A stretch of DNA of 64,000 bases from Streptomyces violaceusniger Tu 4113 (lineage in GTDB: Bacteria; Actinomycetota; Actinomycetes; Streptomycetales; Streptomycetaceae): the NCBI RefSeq assembly GCF_000147815.2, contig NC_015957.1:8742001-8806000 (forward strand), in the 5' to 3' direction. Position 1 is the first letter of the stretch, and each line of letters opens with the position of its first letter. The position numbers were made by a program, and so were the translations under genes. The notes below the pieces were generated by a model, which ran no database searches, had not been told where the DNA came from, and saw nothing but the letters and a program-made list of their open reading frames with translations. This document shows, in pieces, positions 34,383 to 42,288 of the stretch.

Positions 34383-34679
34383 GTGACAACAGCTCTGGAC
34401 CGCGATGCGTTCCCCCTCACCCCGCCCGGAGGCCGTACCCCCTACAGCACGGAGGCGCCGTCGTGTCCGCTGACCCGGCCGTGGGCGCTGCGGTTCGCCC
34501 GCGTCCCCGACTCGACCCAGGCCGCCCGCGTACCGGCGCACGTCTACGACCACGACCGCCAGGTCAATGTGTCCGACGACGGCGGCCTGCTGACGTGTAT
34601 GGCGAACACCCACATGCCGACCGTGCCGGACGGCTCGACAACGAACCCCCCGCCGCTGGACGAGGGGCCGAAGGACTGA
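34383..34679 (+). CDS. tgmA: ATP-grasp-modified RiPP precursor (graspetide)
   Basis: This 98-residue precursor begins at GTG 34383 (GGGAGAAG upstream). The leader contains TRPWALRFARVP (31-42), which matches the RPWGLR-type recognition sequence of putative ATP-grasp target RiPPs in the SAV_5884-type system, followed by VYDHDRQVNV. The C-terminal core (from about MPTVPDGSTT, ending NPPPLDEGPKD) has Ser/Thr donors and Asp/Glu acceptors for side-chain esters. It also has an Asp-Gly pair (83-84) suited to aspartimide formation by the encoded PIMT-like enzyme. It is translationally coupled to the ATP-grasp gene. Confidence 0.85.
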   Translation: MTTALDRDAFPLTPPGGRTPYSTEAPSCPLTRPWALRFARVPDSTQAARVPAHVYDHDRQVNVSDDGGLLTCMANTHMPTVPDGSTTNPPPLDEGPKD

Positions 34680-35644
34680 TGCCAGGGCCCGTCCTGATCG
34701 TCGCTGCGTCCGACGACTGGCCCACAGACCGGGTCGTCGTCGCATTGGAGGGCCGCGGTATCGAGGTGTTCCGTATGGACACCGCCGACTTCCCGCAGCG
34801 GGTCGTCCTGGCCGGACGGATCGACCAGGCATCTGAGTGGACGGGCGAACTCGCCACCGAGCAGCGGACGGTGGACCTGTCCCGGGTAGGCGCGGTGTAC
34901 TACCGCGCCCCCGGGGCGTTCCGTCTCCCGGAAGGCATGTCCGGCCCGGAGGAGAGATTCGCCGCCGCTCAGGCCCGCGCCGGCCTCGGCGGTGTGCTGT
35001 CCGCGCTGGAGTGCCGGTGGGTGAACCACCCGACCGCCATGGCGCGCGCCGAGTACAAGCCCGTGCAACTCGCCGCCGCCCGCGCGTGCGGGCTGATCAT
35101 CCCGCCCACCCTCATCACCAATCGTCCCGAGGACGTGCTGGTCTTCGCCACCGAGGTCGGCGGGCAGATCGTGTGCAAGCCGGTCGCCTCCCCTGTGCTC
35201 ATCGAGGACGGTCAGCTCAAGTCCGTGTATACGCGGCGCCTGCGCCCGGAAGATCTCGCCGACCTTCGGGGGATCGACACCACCGCGCACCTTTTCCAGA
35301 ACTGGGTCAGCAAGGAACACGAGGTGCGTCTCACGGTGGTCGGCGAGCGGATGTTCGCCGTCGCGATCCATGCCGGTAGCGAGGCCGCGCATGAGGACTG
35401 GCGCAGCGATTACCGGTCCCTGACCTATACCAGGACCTCGGTGCCCGAGCCCGTCGCCGCCGGAATGCGGCGCCTGATGCAGCGGCTGGAACTGCGCTAC
35501 GGCGCGGCAGACTTCATCGTGGGCCCCGATGGGCGGTGGACGTTCCTCGAGGTCAACCCGTGTGGCCAATGGGACTGGATCCAAGGCGCGACCGGCCTGC
35601 CGATCGCCGAAGCGATTGCCGACGACCTTCAAGGAGTCACCTGA
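34679..35644 (+). CDS. tgmB: ATP-grasp ribosomal peptide maturase
   Basis: This 321-residue ligase of the ATP-grasp peptide maturase family (SAV_5884 type) links acidic side chains to Ser/Thr or Lys in the precursor, making omega-ester or omega-amide rings. It shows the N-terminal VLIVAASDDWPTDRVVVALE, a central nucleotide-binding region (GQIVCKPVASPVL) and the metal/ATP-binding end WTFLEVNPCGQWDWIQGATG. Its ATG overlaps the precursor stop, and its stop overlaps the methyltransferase ATG, so the three are one translational unit. The intact motifs suggest activity despite the broken upstream regulator. Confidence 0.92.
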   Translation: MPGPVLIVAASDDWPTDRVVVALEGRGIEVFRMDTADFPQRVVLAGRIDQASEWTGELATEQRTVDLSRVGAVYYRAPGAFRLPEGMSGPEERFAAAQARAGLGGVLSALECRWVNHPTAMARAEYKPVQLAAARACGLIIPPTLITNRPEDVLVFATEVGGQIVCKPVASPVLIEDGQLKSVYTRRLRPEDLADLRGIDTTAHLFQNWVSKEHEVRLTVVGERMFAVAIHAGSEAAHEDWRSDYRSLTYTRTSVPEPVAAGMRRLMQRLELRYGAADFIVGPDGRWTFLEVNPCGQWDWIQGATGLPIAEAIADDLQGVT

Positions 35645-36774
35645 TGGACTGGAAACCCCACGCCGCCGCGCTCGCGGCCAAGGCCGCGCACCCGGGATCG
35701 GACTGGTGGGCCCCGATCAGGGAGACACCCCGGCACCTGCTGGTCGAGCGCTGGTTCACTCCCGGCCCGTGCGGATGGACCGCCGTCGACGGCCCGTCCC
35801 AAGAGGAGGTGTGGGCGACGGCCGCCTACTCGGACACCACACTGGTCACGCGCATCGGCCCCGTGCACGCCGACCATGCTGCGCCCGGCCGGACCGTCAC
35901 CGGGCTTCCCACCTCATCCTCCACGCTTCCGGGCCTGGTCGTCACGATGCTGCGGCACGGCCGTCTCACCCCCGGTGTGCGGCTGCTGGATCTGGCCACC
36001 GGGTCCGGCTACAGCGCAGCGCTGGCCTGCCACCGGCTCGGCGACGGCCTCGTGACGACGCTGGACATCGACCCGTACCTGACGCAGGCCGCCGCCGAAC
36101 GACTCGCACGGATCGGCCGGCACCCCAAAGCCGTCACCGCCGACGCCGACCGTGAACTGCCCGGCGTCTACGACCGGATCGTGTCCATGGTGTCCGTGCC
36201 CCGCATCCCCACCCCGTGGCTGACCGCCCTCGCACCCGGCGGGCGCCTCGTCACCACCATCACGGGCACCGGCCTGATCATCACCGCCGACAAGACCGAC
36301 GACGGCGGCGCGACCGGACGCGTCGAGTGGGACAGGGCGTCGTTCATGGCCACCCGCGCCGGGGAGGACTACCCGCCCGCGCTGAACGACGTGTTCGCCA
36401 CGGCCCGCACAGACGAAGGGACGGTCACCTTGTCGCCGTTCCCCGTCCTCGACGTCATGCAGGCATGGGAAGTCTGGTCGATGCTCTCGCTGGCCGCGCC
36501 CGGTATCGAGCACCGCACGGGCACCGGGGATGACGGCAGCCGCATGACGTGGATGCTGCACGCTGACGGCTCCTGGGCCCGCGCCCACATGGGGGCGGGC
36601 GAGCGCACCGCGACTGTCCACCAGGGCGGCCCGCGCCGCCTGTACGACCTGCTCGAGCAGATCCGCTGGCGATGGCTGGACCACGGCGAACTCCCGGTGT
36701 ACGGAGCCAAGGTCACCATCACGCCCGACGGCGGGACCACCCTGTCGCGCGGAGGCTGGGCGACAACGCTGTAA
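35644..36774 (+). CDS. PIMT-like methyltransferase of the graspetide system
   Basis: This 376-residue protein belongs to the protein-L-isoaspartate methyltransferase-like enzymes associated with ATP-grasp maturases. It has LPGLVVTMLRHGRLTPGVRL before motif I LLDLATGSGYSAALACHRLG (about 115-134) and acidic LDIDPYLTQAA. The C-terminal 150 residues are an extra region seen in RiPP-type PIMT homologues. In characterised relatives such as the fuscimiditide pathway, the enzyme methylates a core Asp, which then closes to an aspartimide. The Asp-Gly in the precursor is the obvious candidate site. Confidence 0.88.
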   Translation: MDWKPHAAALAAKAAHPGSDWWAPIRETPRHLLVERWFTPGPCGWTAVDGPSQEEVWATAAYSDTTLVTRIGPVHADHAAPGRTVTGLPTSSSTLPGLVVTMLRHGRLTPGVRLLDLATGSGYSAALACHRLGDGLVTTLDIDPYLTQAAAERLARIGRHPKAVTADADRELPGVYDRIVSMVSVPRIPTPWLTALAPGGRLVTTITGTGLIITADKTDDGGATGRVEWDRASFMATRAGEDYPPALNDVFATARTDEGTVTLSPFPVLDVMQAWEVWSMLSLAAPGIEHRTGTGDDGSRMTWMLHADGSWARAHMGAGERTATVHQGGPRRLYDLLEQIRWRWLDHGELPVYGAKVTITPDGGTTLSRGGWATTL

Positions 36775-36848
36775 GTCAGGCGGCCGGTTCCCGGCCACCG
36801 TGCCGACGCGGCAGACTGGGCGGAGCCGACGAGAACGGAGCGTCCCGC

Positions 36849-37166
36849 ATGGACGACGAGTCCCTTGAGGAGTGGGCGGCACGCCGTGACCGACGTCGCC
36901 CCACGCGCGGGGAGCGGCGGATCACCCCGCTCGGCGACCAGCCGGAGCAGGGTTCCCACGTCAACCCTGACGCTCCTCGCGGCATCCAGGAGTGGGACGG
37001 GCACCAGTGGGTCCCGGCCGGGGTCGCCGATGACCTCACGGCTGCCGTCGACGAGATCAGCGATGACGCGACGTCCCGGGCCGAGCGGGTCCCCCTCCCG
37101 TCATTCAACAAGCTGCCCCCACTGCCCGAACCATGGTGGCCGACCGAACAGTTCCACCGGCCCTGA
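36849..37166 (+). CDS. Small protein, possibly DUF6087
   Basis: This 105-residue protein starts at ATG 36849 with ACGGAG about nine bases upstream. It has MDDESLEEWAARRDRRRPT at the start, then PLGDQPEQGSHVNPDAPRG and IQEWDGHQWVPAGVADDL, and a Pro-rich end. The pattern resembles the DUF6087 proteins often found beside RiPP or XRE loci in Streptomyces; that name is from memory. It closes locus A. Its function is unknown. Confidence 0.65.
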   Translation: MDDESLEEWAARRDRRRPTRGERRITPLGDQPEQGSHVNPDAPRGIQEWDGHQWVPAGVADDLTAAVDEISDDATSRAERVPLPSFNKLPPLPEPWWPTEQFHRP

Positions 37167-37289
37167 CGCGTAGGCGGGGCTGCTCACCCATGCGCTCTGC
37201 CGGTCCGCTACGGCTTCGAGTGCGTCGCCCTCGGCGACGGCGACGCCCCGGAAGCGGGAGCGGGCCTGCGGACCGGAGGGAGCGTTCGT

Positions 37290-37404
37290 CGTGTCAAGGA
37301 GGCGCGACGGCCCTCACCGAAATGGGGGGCGATCAGCCGTACCGGCGGAGCGGGTCGCGGGTACCGTTCTGAGTGTCGAGGCCAGAACGGAGTTCAGCAT
37401 GCCG
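37290..37404 (+). repeat. Duplicated regulator promoter, copy B
   Basis: This is the counterpart of 30738-30852 with only scattered substitutions. It includes a dyad at 37364-37390 (CCGTTCTGA and CAGAACGG) ending eight bases before the regulator ATG. The strong conservation of this non-coding block, compared with the diverged coding regions that follow, suggests that regulation of the two loci is shared or was recently homogenised. Confidence 0.85.
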
Positions 37405-38595
37405 CAGAGCATCGAGGAACACACCGGCGCACGCATCGCTCGCACCCGCCGCGAACGCGACCTGACCCAGCAAGGTCTGGCCATGCGCGCCAACGTCTCG
37501 AAGTCCCTGCTGTCGAAGGTCGAATGCGGCCAGCGGCCCGCCTCGCCCTCACTCATCGCGGCCTGCGCCCGCGCGCTCAGCGTGACCACCTCGGACCTCC
37601 TCGGCCAGCCGTACACCCAGGAGCTTCGGCGCGAGCGGCTGGACGAGGTCATACAGCCCATCCGGGTCAGCATGGAGAACTGGGACATCCCCCTCGACTG
37701 GCAGGTGCCGGCCCGCCCGGTCACGCTTATCCGTGCCGACATGGAGAAAGTCCTGGTGCAGCGGCGGCAGGCCGAGTACCTGCCCATGGCTGTCGACCTC
37801 CCAGCGCTCATCGACGAATGCGTGCAGGCCATACACACCACCAGCGGCGAGGAGCGCCGCCAGGCCCATGAATGCCTGGCCTGGGCGTTCCGATGCGTCT
37901 TCACGCTGGCCTGGTCCTTCGGATACGTGGACCTGGCCACCGTTGCCCTGCAACGGCTGGACTGGGCGGCGCCACGCGCCGACGAACCGGGCCTTGCCGC
38001 CATGTACGGCTATCTGCGCGCCCAGACCACCCTCTCCTCCAGCCGGTACGACCTGGGCATGCGCATCGTGGACAGCACCCTCCGGGACCTGGAAGGTCAA
38101 GCTTCACGGAGTGCGGAGGGTCTCGCCGCGATGGCTGGCGTCCTTCAGCTCCGGGCGGCTGTGATCGCTGGCCGCATGAAGGACCCCGATCAGGTCGAGG
38201 CCCGCGTAACTGAGGCCCGCGAACTGGCCCAACGAACCGGCGAGACCTCGGCCTACGGCGTGGGCTGGGGTCCGACGAACGTCGGCGTCCACGCCATCGC
38301 GATCGCCTGCGACCTGGAGGAGTACGACCAGGCGGTCCAACTGGCGGACGACGTACGGTTCCCCAAGCGCTGGGACCGGTCCCGGGCAGGGCATCACTGG
38401 CTGGACCTGAGCAGGGCCAACGTATGGACCGGGGATTCGGCGCAGGCACTCGACTGCCTGCAGAAGGCGCGCCGGACGGCACCGCAGCAGACGCGGTACC
38501 ACCCCACGACCCGCGAGGCGGTCATCGCCCTGCGGTCACGTGAGCGGTCGCGCAGCAGCGAACTTGCCGAGTTCGCCGCCTGGATCGGCCCGTAG
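37399..38595 (+). CDS. XRE-family RiPP-locus regulator, intact
   Basis: This 398-residue protein has an N-terminal helix-turn-helix (GARIARTRRERDLTQQGLAM, SKSLLSKVECGQRPASPSL) and a long helical C-terminal half resembling TPR repeats (about 130-390). It is the paralogue of the IS-interrupted gene at locus A and shares the linker NWDI/VTLIRADMEKVL and the GPTNVGVHAIAIA segment (GPTNVELHAVAAA in A). It probably senses a peptide or small ligand through the TPR half. With the locus A regulator broken, it may now control both loci through the duplicated operator. Confidence 0.88.
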   Translation: MPQSIEEHTGARIARTRRERDLTQQGLAMRANVSKSLLSKVECGQRPASPSLIAACARALSVTTSDLLGQPYTQELRRERLDEVIQPIRVSMENWDIPLDWQVPARPVTLIRADMEKVLVQRRQAEYLPMAVDLPALIDECVQAIHTTSGEERRQAHECLAWAFRCVFTLAWSFGYVDLATVALQRLDWAAPRADEPGLAAMYGYLRAQTTLSSSRYDLGMRIVDSTLRDLEGQASRSAEGLAAMAGVLQLRAAVIAGRMKDPDQVEARVTEARELAQRTGETSAYGVGWGPTNVGVHAIAIACDLEEYDQAVQLADDVRFPKRWDRSRAGHHWLDLSRANVWTGDSAQALDCLQKARRTAPQQTRYHPTTREAVIALRSRERSRSSELAEFAAWIGP

Positions 38596-38658
38596 CACGG
38601 ACAATCGCCATCAAGTTGCACAGTTCAGTGCAACGTGACACCTCGCCAGGTCGGCACG

Positions 38659-39398
38659 ATGTGACGGTCAGAACACAGACCGTGCACGGAGCCGACCATG
38701 ACGACGACCAGAAACCTGCCGTGGACACCGCCGAACACCGAGGACATCGAGCCCTTACCGGTGGGCAGATGGTGGGACGCCGTCTCCGCGCCCACCAACG
38801 TCGCGGACCGCGCACTGGAGCTGCTCGGGCGGGACTCGGGCGCGGTGATCCAGGACGGCACCTACGGCAAGACCTACTGGCTGATCGGCACCGGCACCGC
38901 CCGTAGCTGGTGCCTGCGCCAGATCCGCGTACTCACCGAACTCGCCGACGAAAGCACCCTCCTCGGCGTACCACCCGCCGCATGGGGGCCCGAACACCGG
39001 ACACACTGGCGGATCCCGCTCGGCCCCGCCCGGTATCTCACCGACCCCGACCACCTGGCCCCCGCCCTGCGCCAGGCCATCGACGACGTACTCGGCCCCG
39101 TCCCAGAAGGCCGCCAGCTCTGCTACCGCTGCCAGTTACCCACCGACGAACCGGTCCCGGTCACGATGGAGCACAGCGGCAGCGTCGCCAGCGCCACCAT
39201 CTACGCCTGCCCCACCCACGCCCGGGACTACCCGCGCGACGCGCTAACCCAGGCCGCCGCCATGCGCCGAGCCCTCGACCAGAGCACAACCCGATGACAG
39301 CCGCCGAACACACCCCCGAGCAGACCACCGACCCCTTCGCCGACCAAGCCTGGCGCGCCGCCATCGAACACGCCGCAGGCTGCCCGGCCTGCCGCACA
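38659..39398 (+). repeat. Large direct repeat, copy B
   Basis: This is the copy of 33462-34201, offset by 5197 bp. It covers the 199-residue ORF and most of the 63-residue ORF. Homologous recombination between the two copies would delete the graspetide genes and the locus B regulator in one step. Confidence 0.93.
38698..39297 (+). CDS. RiPP-locus accessory protein, copy B
   Basis: This 199-residue protein is almost identical to the one at 33501-34100; I see one change (Arg for Gln near residue 45). It has the same start context and the same CYRC/CPTH cysteine pattern. It follows the intact regulator and precedes the small Cys protein by a four-base overlap. Confidence 0.75.
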   Translation: MTTTRNLPWTPPNTEDIEPLPVGRWWDAVSAPTNVADRALELLGRDSGAVIQDGTYGKTYWLIGTGTARSWCLRQIRVLTELADESTLLGVPPAAWGPEHRTHWRIPLGPARYLTDPDHLAPALRQAIDDVLGPVPEGRQLCYRCQLPTDEPVPVTMEHSGSVASATIYACPTHARDYPRDALTQAAAMRRALDQSTTR

Positions 39399-39485
39399 CC
39401 CAGCGCCGAATGCGAGACAGGCGAGCGGCTGCTACGCGCCTACGAGGCGGCCACGCGGCAGGCCCGGTCGGCGGAAGCCATGTGA
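39294..39485 (+). CDS. Small Cys-containing RiPP-locus protein, copy B
   Basis: This 63-residue paralogue of 34097-34288 is identical through ACRTP, then differs at SAE/GAA and at the C-terminus (AEAM against AGAA). The cysteines CPAC and ECETG are kept. Its divergence starts where the large direct repeat ends, marking the boundary of the homogenised block. Confidence 0.7.
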   Translation: MTAAEHTPEQTTDPFADQAWRAAIEHAAGCPACRTPSAECETGERLLRAYEAATRQARSAEAM

Positions 39486-39581
39486 GCCACCGCCGACCCG
39501 CACAGAAAAGCCCTGCGCCCCGGCCGGGGCGGGACTTCACACGGACGGACGCCCAGGCGCCCGTACTCAGGAGGTAAAACC

Positions 39582-39686
39582 GTGACTGTCGAGAACAAGC
39601 ACAAGGGTGATCCCGCCCCGATCAAGCCGTGGACGCCCCCGCCGCCGCCCCCGCCGGACGGCACACCACCCCCGAAAGGGAAGTGA
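39582..39686 (+). CDS. 34-residue Pro-rich peptide, candidate aspartimide RiPP precursor
   Basis: This 34-residue peptide is read from GTG 39582, seven bases after a strong AGGAGGT. It begins VTVENKHKGDPAPIK and ends PWTPPPPPPPDGTPPPKGK. It holds the position that the graspetide precursor holds in locus A: after the 63-residue ORF and before a PIMT-like methyltransferase. There is a single Asp-Gly (26-27), the classic hot spot for succinimide formation, framed by proline stretches that would present it rigidly. It has no RPWGLR-type ATP-grasp leader motif and no ATP-grasp enzyme nearby. Assigning it as the methyltransferase substrate is inference. Confidence 0.65.
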   Translation: MTVENKHKGDPAPIKPWTPPPPPPPDGTPPPKGK

Positions 39687-39692
39687 GGGCCC

Positions 39693-40781
39693 ATGCACGA
39701 GGACTGGCGACCACGTCACACGGCACTGCTGGAAGCCCTCGCCGCGTCCGGTGAACTGCCGCACGCATGGCACTCGGCCTTTGACGCTGTCCCGCGCCAC
39801 CACTTCATCCCCGGCGACATCTGGGAACAGCGGGGCACCTGCGTCCCCGTCACCACGGACGCGGCCTGGTGGGACCTCGTCCACCGGGATGTGCCGATCG
39901 TGACGCAGGTGGACGACGGGCAGAGCGACGGCCCGGGAATCGCGACCTCGTCCAACTCCATGCCCACGATGGTGGCGCGCATGCTCACCGCGCTCGAGGT
40001 CGCGGACGGGCAGCGGGTGTTGGAGATCGGCACCGGCAGCGGCTGGAACGCCGCACTCCTCGCCGCGCGTCTGGGGAGCGGGAACGTCACCACCGTCGAA
40101 GTCGATCCGGTGCTGGCGGAGAAGGCCGCGAAGGCCATCAAGGAGGCGGGATACAGCCCTGACGTCGTGTGGGGCGACGGCGCACAGGGGTGGGAATCCG
40201 GGGCGCCGTACGACCGGATCATCGCGACCTGTTCGGTGCGCCGCATCCCCCACGCATGGGTGCGGCAGACCACGCCGGGCGGGCTCATCCTCGCCCCGCT
40301 GGCGGGGGACTTCTGGTCCGGGACGTTGGTACGGCTCGACGTCGGGGGCGACGGGTTGGCCACCGGCCGGTTCGTCGGCGGCGCCCGGTTCATGCCGATG
40401 CGCTCGGAGCGCCCCGGCCCGGACCTCCCGGTGGACAGTGGAACCGGGCGGCGCGGCAGCACCGGCCCGCTTCCCGCCGACACCATGACCGGCCTCGGCT
40501 TCGCGCTCTACGCAGGCGCGAAACTGCCGGGCGTGGTCATGGCCGACGGAGCACCGGAGAGCAGGTATCGGATCTGGCTGCACGATCGAAACGGGTCGGC
40601 GGCCACGGTCACCGACGAGGAGGTGTGGCAGTACGGCCCACGCCAGTTGTGGGAGGAGGCCACCGCCGTGCACACGGCATACGTGAACGACGGCAGCCCG
40701 GACTCCGGCGAGTTCGGGCTGACCGTGTCCCCCGGCGGACAGCGGCTCTGGCTCCGCTCACCTGACGCACCCGTCGGCTGA
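39693..40781 (+). CDS. PIMT-like RiPP methyltransferase, locus B
   Basis: This 362-residue PIMT homologue has HALVP-like N-terminus (HWHSAFDAVPRHHFIPGDIW region), SSSNS-like loop IATSSNSMPTMVARML and motif I VLEIGTGSGWNAALLAARLG (about 110-129) with VEVDPVLAEKA. The C-terminal 130 residues extend beyond housekeeping PIMT, as in RiPP enzymes. It starts six bases after the Pro-rich peptide. Without an ATP-grasp partner, the expected product is methylated Asp and then aspartimide or isoaspartate in the peptide. It is more like the locus A enzyme in layout than in sequence, so the two are not a recent duplication. Confidence 0.88.
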   Translation: MHEDWRPRHTALLEALAASGELPHAWHSAFDAVPRHHFIPGDIWEQRGTCVPVTTDAAWWDLVHRDVPIVTQVDDGQSDGPGIATSSNSMPTMVARMLTALEVADGQRVLEIGTGSGWNAALLAARLGSGNVTTVEVDPVLAEKAAKAIKEAGYSPDVVWGDGAQGWESGAPYDRIIATCSVRRIPHAWVRQTTPGGLILAPLAGDFWSGTLVRLDVGGDGLATGRFVGGARFMPMRSERPGPDLPVDSGTGRRGSTGPLPADTMTGLGFALYAGAKLPGVVMADGAPESRYRIWLHDRNGSAATVTDEEVWQYGPRQLWEEATAVHTAYVNDGSPDSGEFGLTVSPGGQRLWLRSPDAPVG

Positions 40782-40803
40782 CGGACGAATGCTGACGGAC
40801 GAA

Positions 40804-40841
40804 TGAGGGGGCGGCACCTCCGCACAAGGTGCCGCCCCCTT
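40804..40841. terminator. Bidirectional hairpin terminator, right edge copy
   Basis: GGGGGCGGCACC and GGTGCCGCCCCC form a 12-bp stem followed by TTT on the plus strand. It sits between the locus B methyltransferase and the convergent integrase gene and could stop both. It matches 30605-30643 at 38 of 39 positions. Confidence 0.8.
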
Positions 40842-40867
40842 TGGGCTGACCTGCATCGAGCCCGAAG

Positions 40868-42133
40868 CTACGGACCGATAGGGCACTTTGAGGGCACAGG
40901 CGCCAGGATTCCCTCCATCAGGTCGGCCGTGTTGTCCTCGTCGTCCTCCCACAGATGGACGTAGTAGTCCAACGTGATCGATGGCTTAGCGTGACCGAGG
41001 AGCCGCTGCACCTTCTTCACCGTGGCCCCGTTCCGGATGAGGACGGAAGCATAGAAGTGGCGAAGGTCGTGCAGTGTCGTACCCGGAGGGACACGCAGCG
41101 GCGACCCCCACTCCTCCAGCAGCCGGTCCGCGCGCTTCACGATGCGGGCCCATAGCTTCGCCCAGGATCCCCGGCGGACCGGAGCGCCGGCCTCGCTCAG
41201 GAACAGCAGCTTGGCGTAACGCCACACAGGCTTACGCGGATCCGTGCGGTCCTCGATCCACACCTCGCGGGGCGGGCGCAGCTCCCGGTGCACCTTGATG
41301 GCGGCGACGGTCGACGGCGGCAGCGGCTGGGTGCGGTAGCTCTTGTCAGTCTTCGGGAGGCCGAGGTACGGCACACCCTTGTCCGGGCCCACCAACTGCT
41401 GGTCGATCGTCACCGTCATGGTGTCCAGGTTGACGTGATGGTCCTCCAGTCCGAACACCTCACCGCCGCGCAGCCCCGTCGAGGCGTCCAGGTGGATCGG
41501 TGCCCGGTAGCATCCGCCCGCCGCCTCAATGAGCGCCTGCACCACCAACGGTTCAAGGGGCACGATCTCGTCGTGCCGAATCTCCGGCAGATCGATGCCG
41601 CGGCACGGATTGGCCGTGATGATTCCGTCGATCGCCGCGTCCGCCATGATGCCCGCGAGCGCGTTGTACGGAGTCCGCAGACTGATCGGCTCCAGCACCT
41701 GTGAGCGGTTCTTCACCCAGGCCCGGATGTCCGACCGCTTGATGCTCCCGATCGGCATCTTCCCCAGGATCGGATAGACGTGCAGCCGCAGCGCCCGCTC
41801 GACGTTCGAGTCGGTGCGCTCCCGATGGATCGACGACTCTCGCCACCGCTCGGCAACCGACCGGAAGTCCTCGCGCTGTGTCGCCCGCTCGACGAACGTG
41901 CCGGTGTCCAGGGCGTGCGCTACCTGGTTCGCGCGCTTCTTCGCGTTCGCCTGCTTCTCGAAGTTCTCTTTCTCCTGCTTGCCAGTCGGCGTCCGATAGC
42001 GCACCTGCCAGCGCTTCCCCATACCGTGCTCGGCGCTCGGCACCAGCAGTTGCCCGGCGGCCTGATGCTCGCCGCACGGCTCGGCACCAGCTGGCGGCCG
42101 AGCCAGATGCCACCGATCGACTACCTTCGCCAC
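40868..42133 (-). CDS. int: Tyrosine-recombinase phage integrase
   Basis: This 421-residue integrase opens VAKVVDRWHLARPPAGAEPC, as in many actinophage and ICE integrases. It has a core-binding SAM-like domain (about 95-190) and a catalytic domain with Arg in STGLRGGEVFG, HDLRHFYAS, His in LLGHAKPSITLDYY and the nucleophilic Tyr in that last motif. GTG 42133, four bases after GGAGGG, is preferred to ATG 42160. It lies at the left end of the prophage and reads outward, so attL should be near 40.80-40.87 kb. No tRNA gene is visible there. Confidence 0.92.
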   Translation of the reverse strand: MAKVVDRWHLARPPAGAEPCGEHQAAGQLLVPSAEHGMGKRWQVRYRTPTGKQEKENFEKQANAKKRANQVAHALDTGTFVERATQREDFRSVAERWRESSIHRERTDSNVERALRLHVYPILGKMPIGSIKRSDIRAWVKNRSQVLEPISLRTPYNALAGIMADAAIDGIITANPCRGIDLPEIRHDEIVPLEPLVVQALIEAAGGCYRAPIHLDASTGLRGGEVFGLEDHHVNLDTMTVTIDQQLVGPDKGVPYLGLPKTDKSYRTQPLPPSTVAAIKVHRELRPPREVWIEDRTDPRKPVWRYAKLLFLSEAGAPVRRGSWAKLWARIVKRADRLLEEWGSPLRVPPGTTLHDLRHFYASVLIRNGATVKKVQRLLGHAKPSITLDYYVHLWEDDEDNTADLMEGILAPVPSKCPIGP

Positions 42134-42288
42134 CCTGCCCTCCGTCCTCAGGTGCGCCATACCCGGCGCATCTCGCGTTCTGCCCCAAGTGTGCAGGTAA
42201 CGGGCACGCATACGTACCCTTCAAGGACGAAGGCCGGACCTGATTCGAGCGGGTCCGGCCTTCGCTGCACTCAGTTCCCTGAAGGAAG

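Noticed and set aside
30605..40841. A single composite transposon carrying the RiPP block
   Set aside because: Only one IS copy is present, and it lies inside the block; the flanking hairpins lack transposase genes or target duplications.
40782..40867. tRNA gene as the integrase attachment site
   Set aside because: No cloverleaf-compatible sequence or tRNA 3' end is visible beside the integrase; only the hairpin terminator is there.
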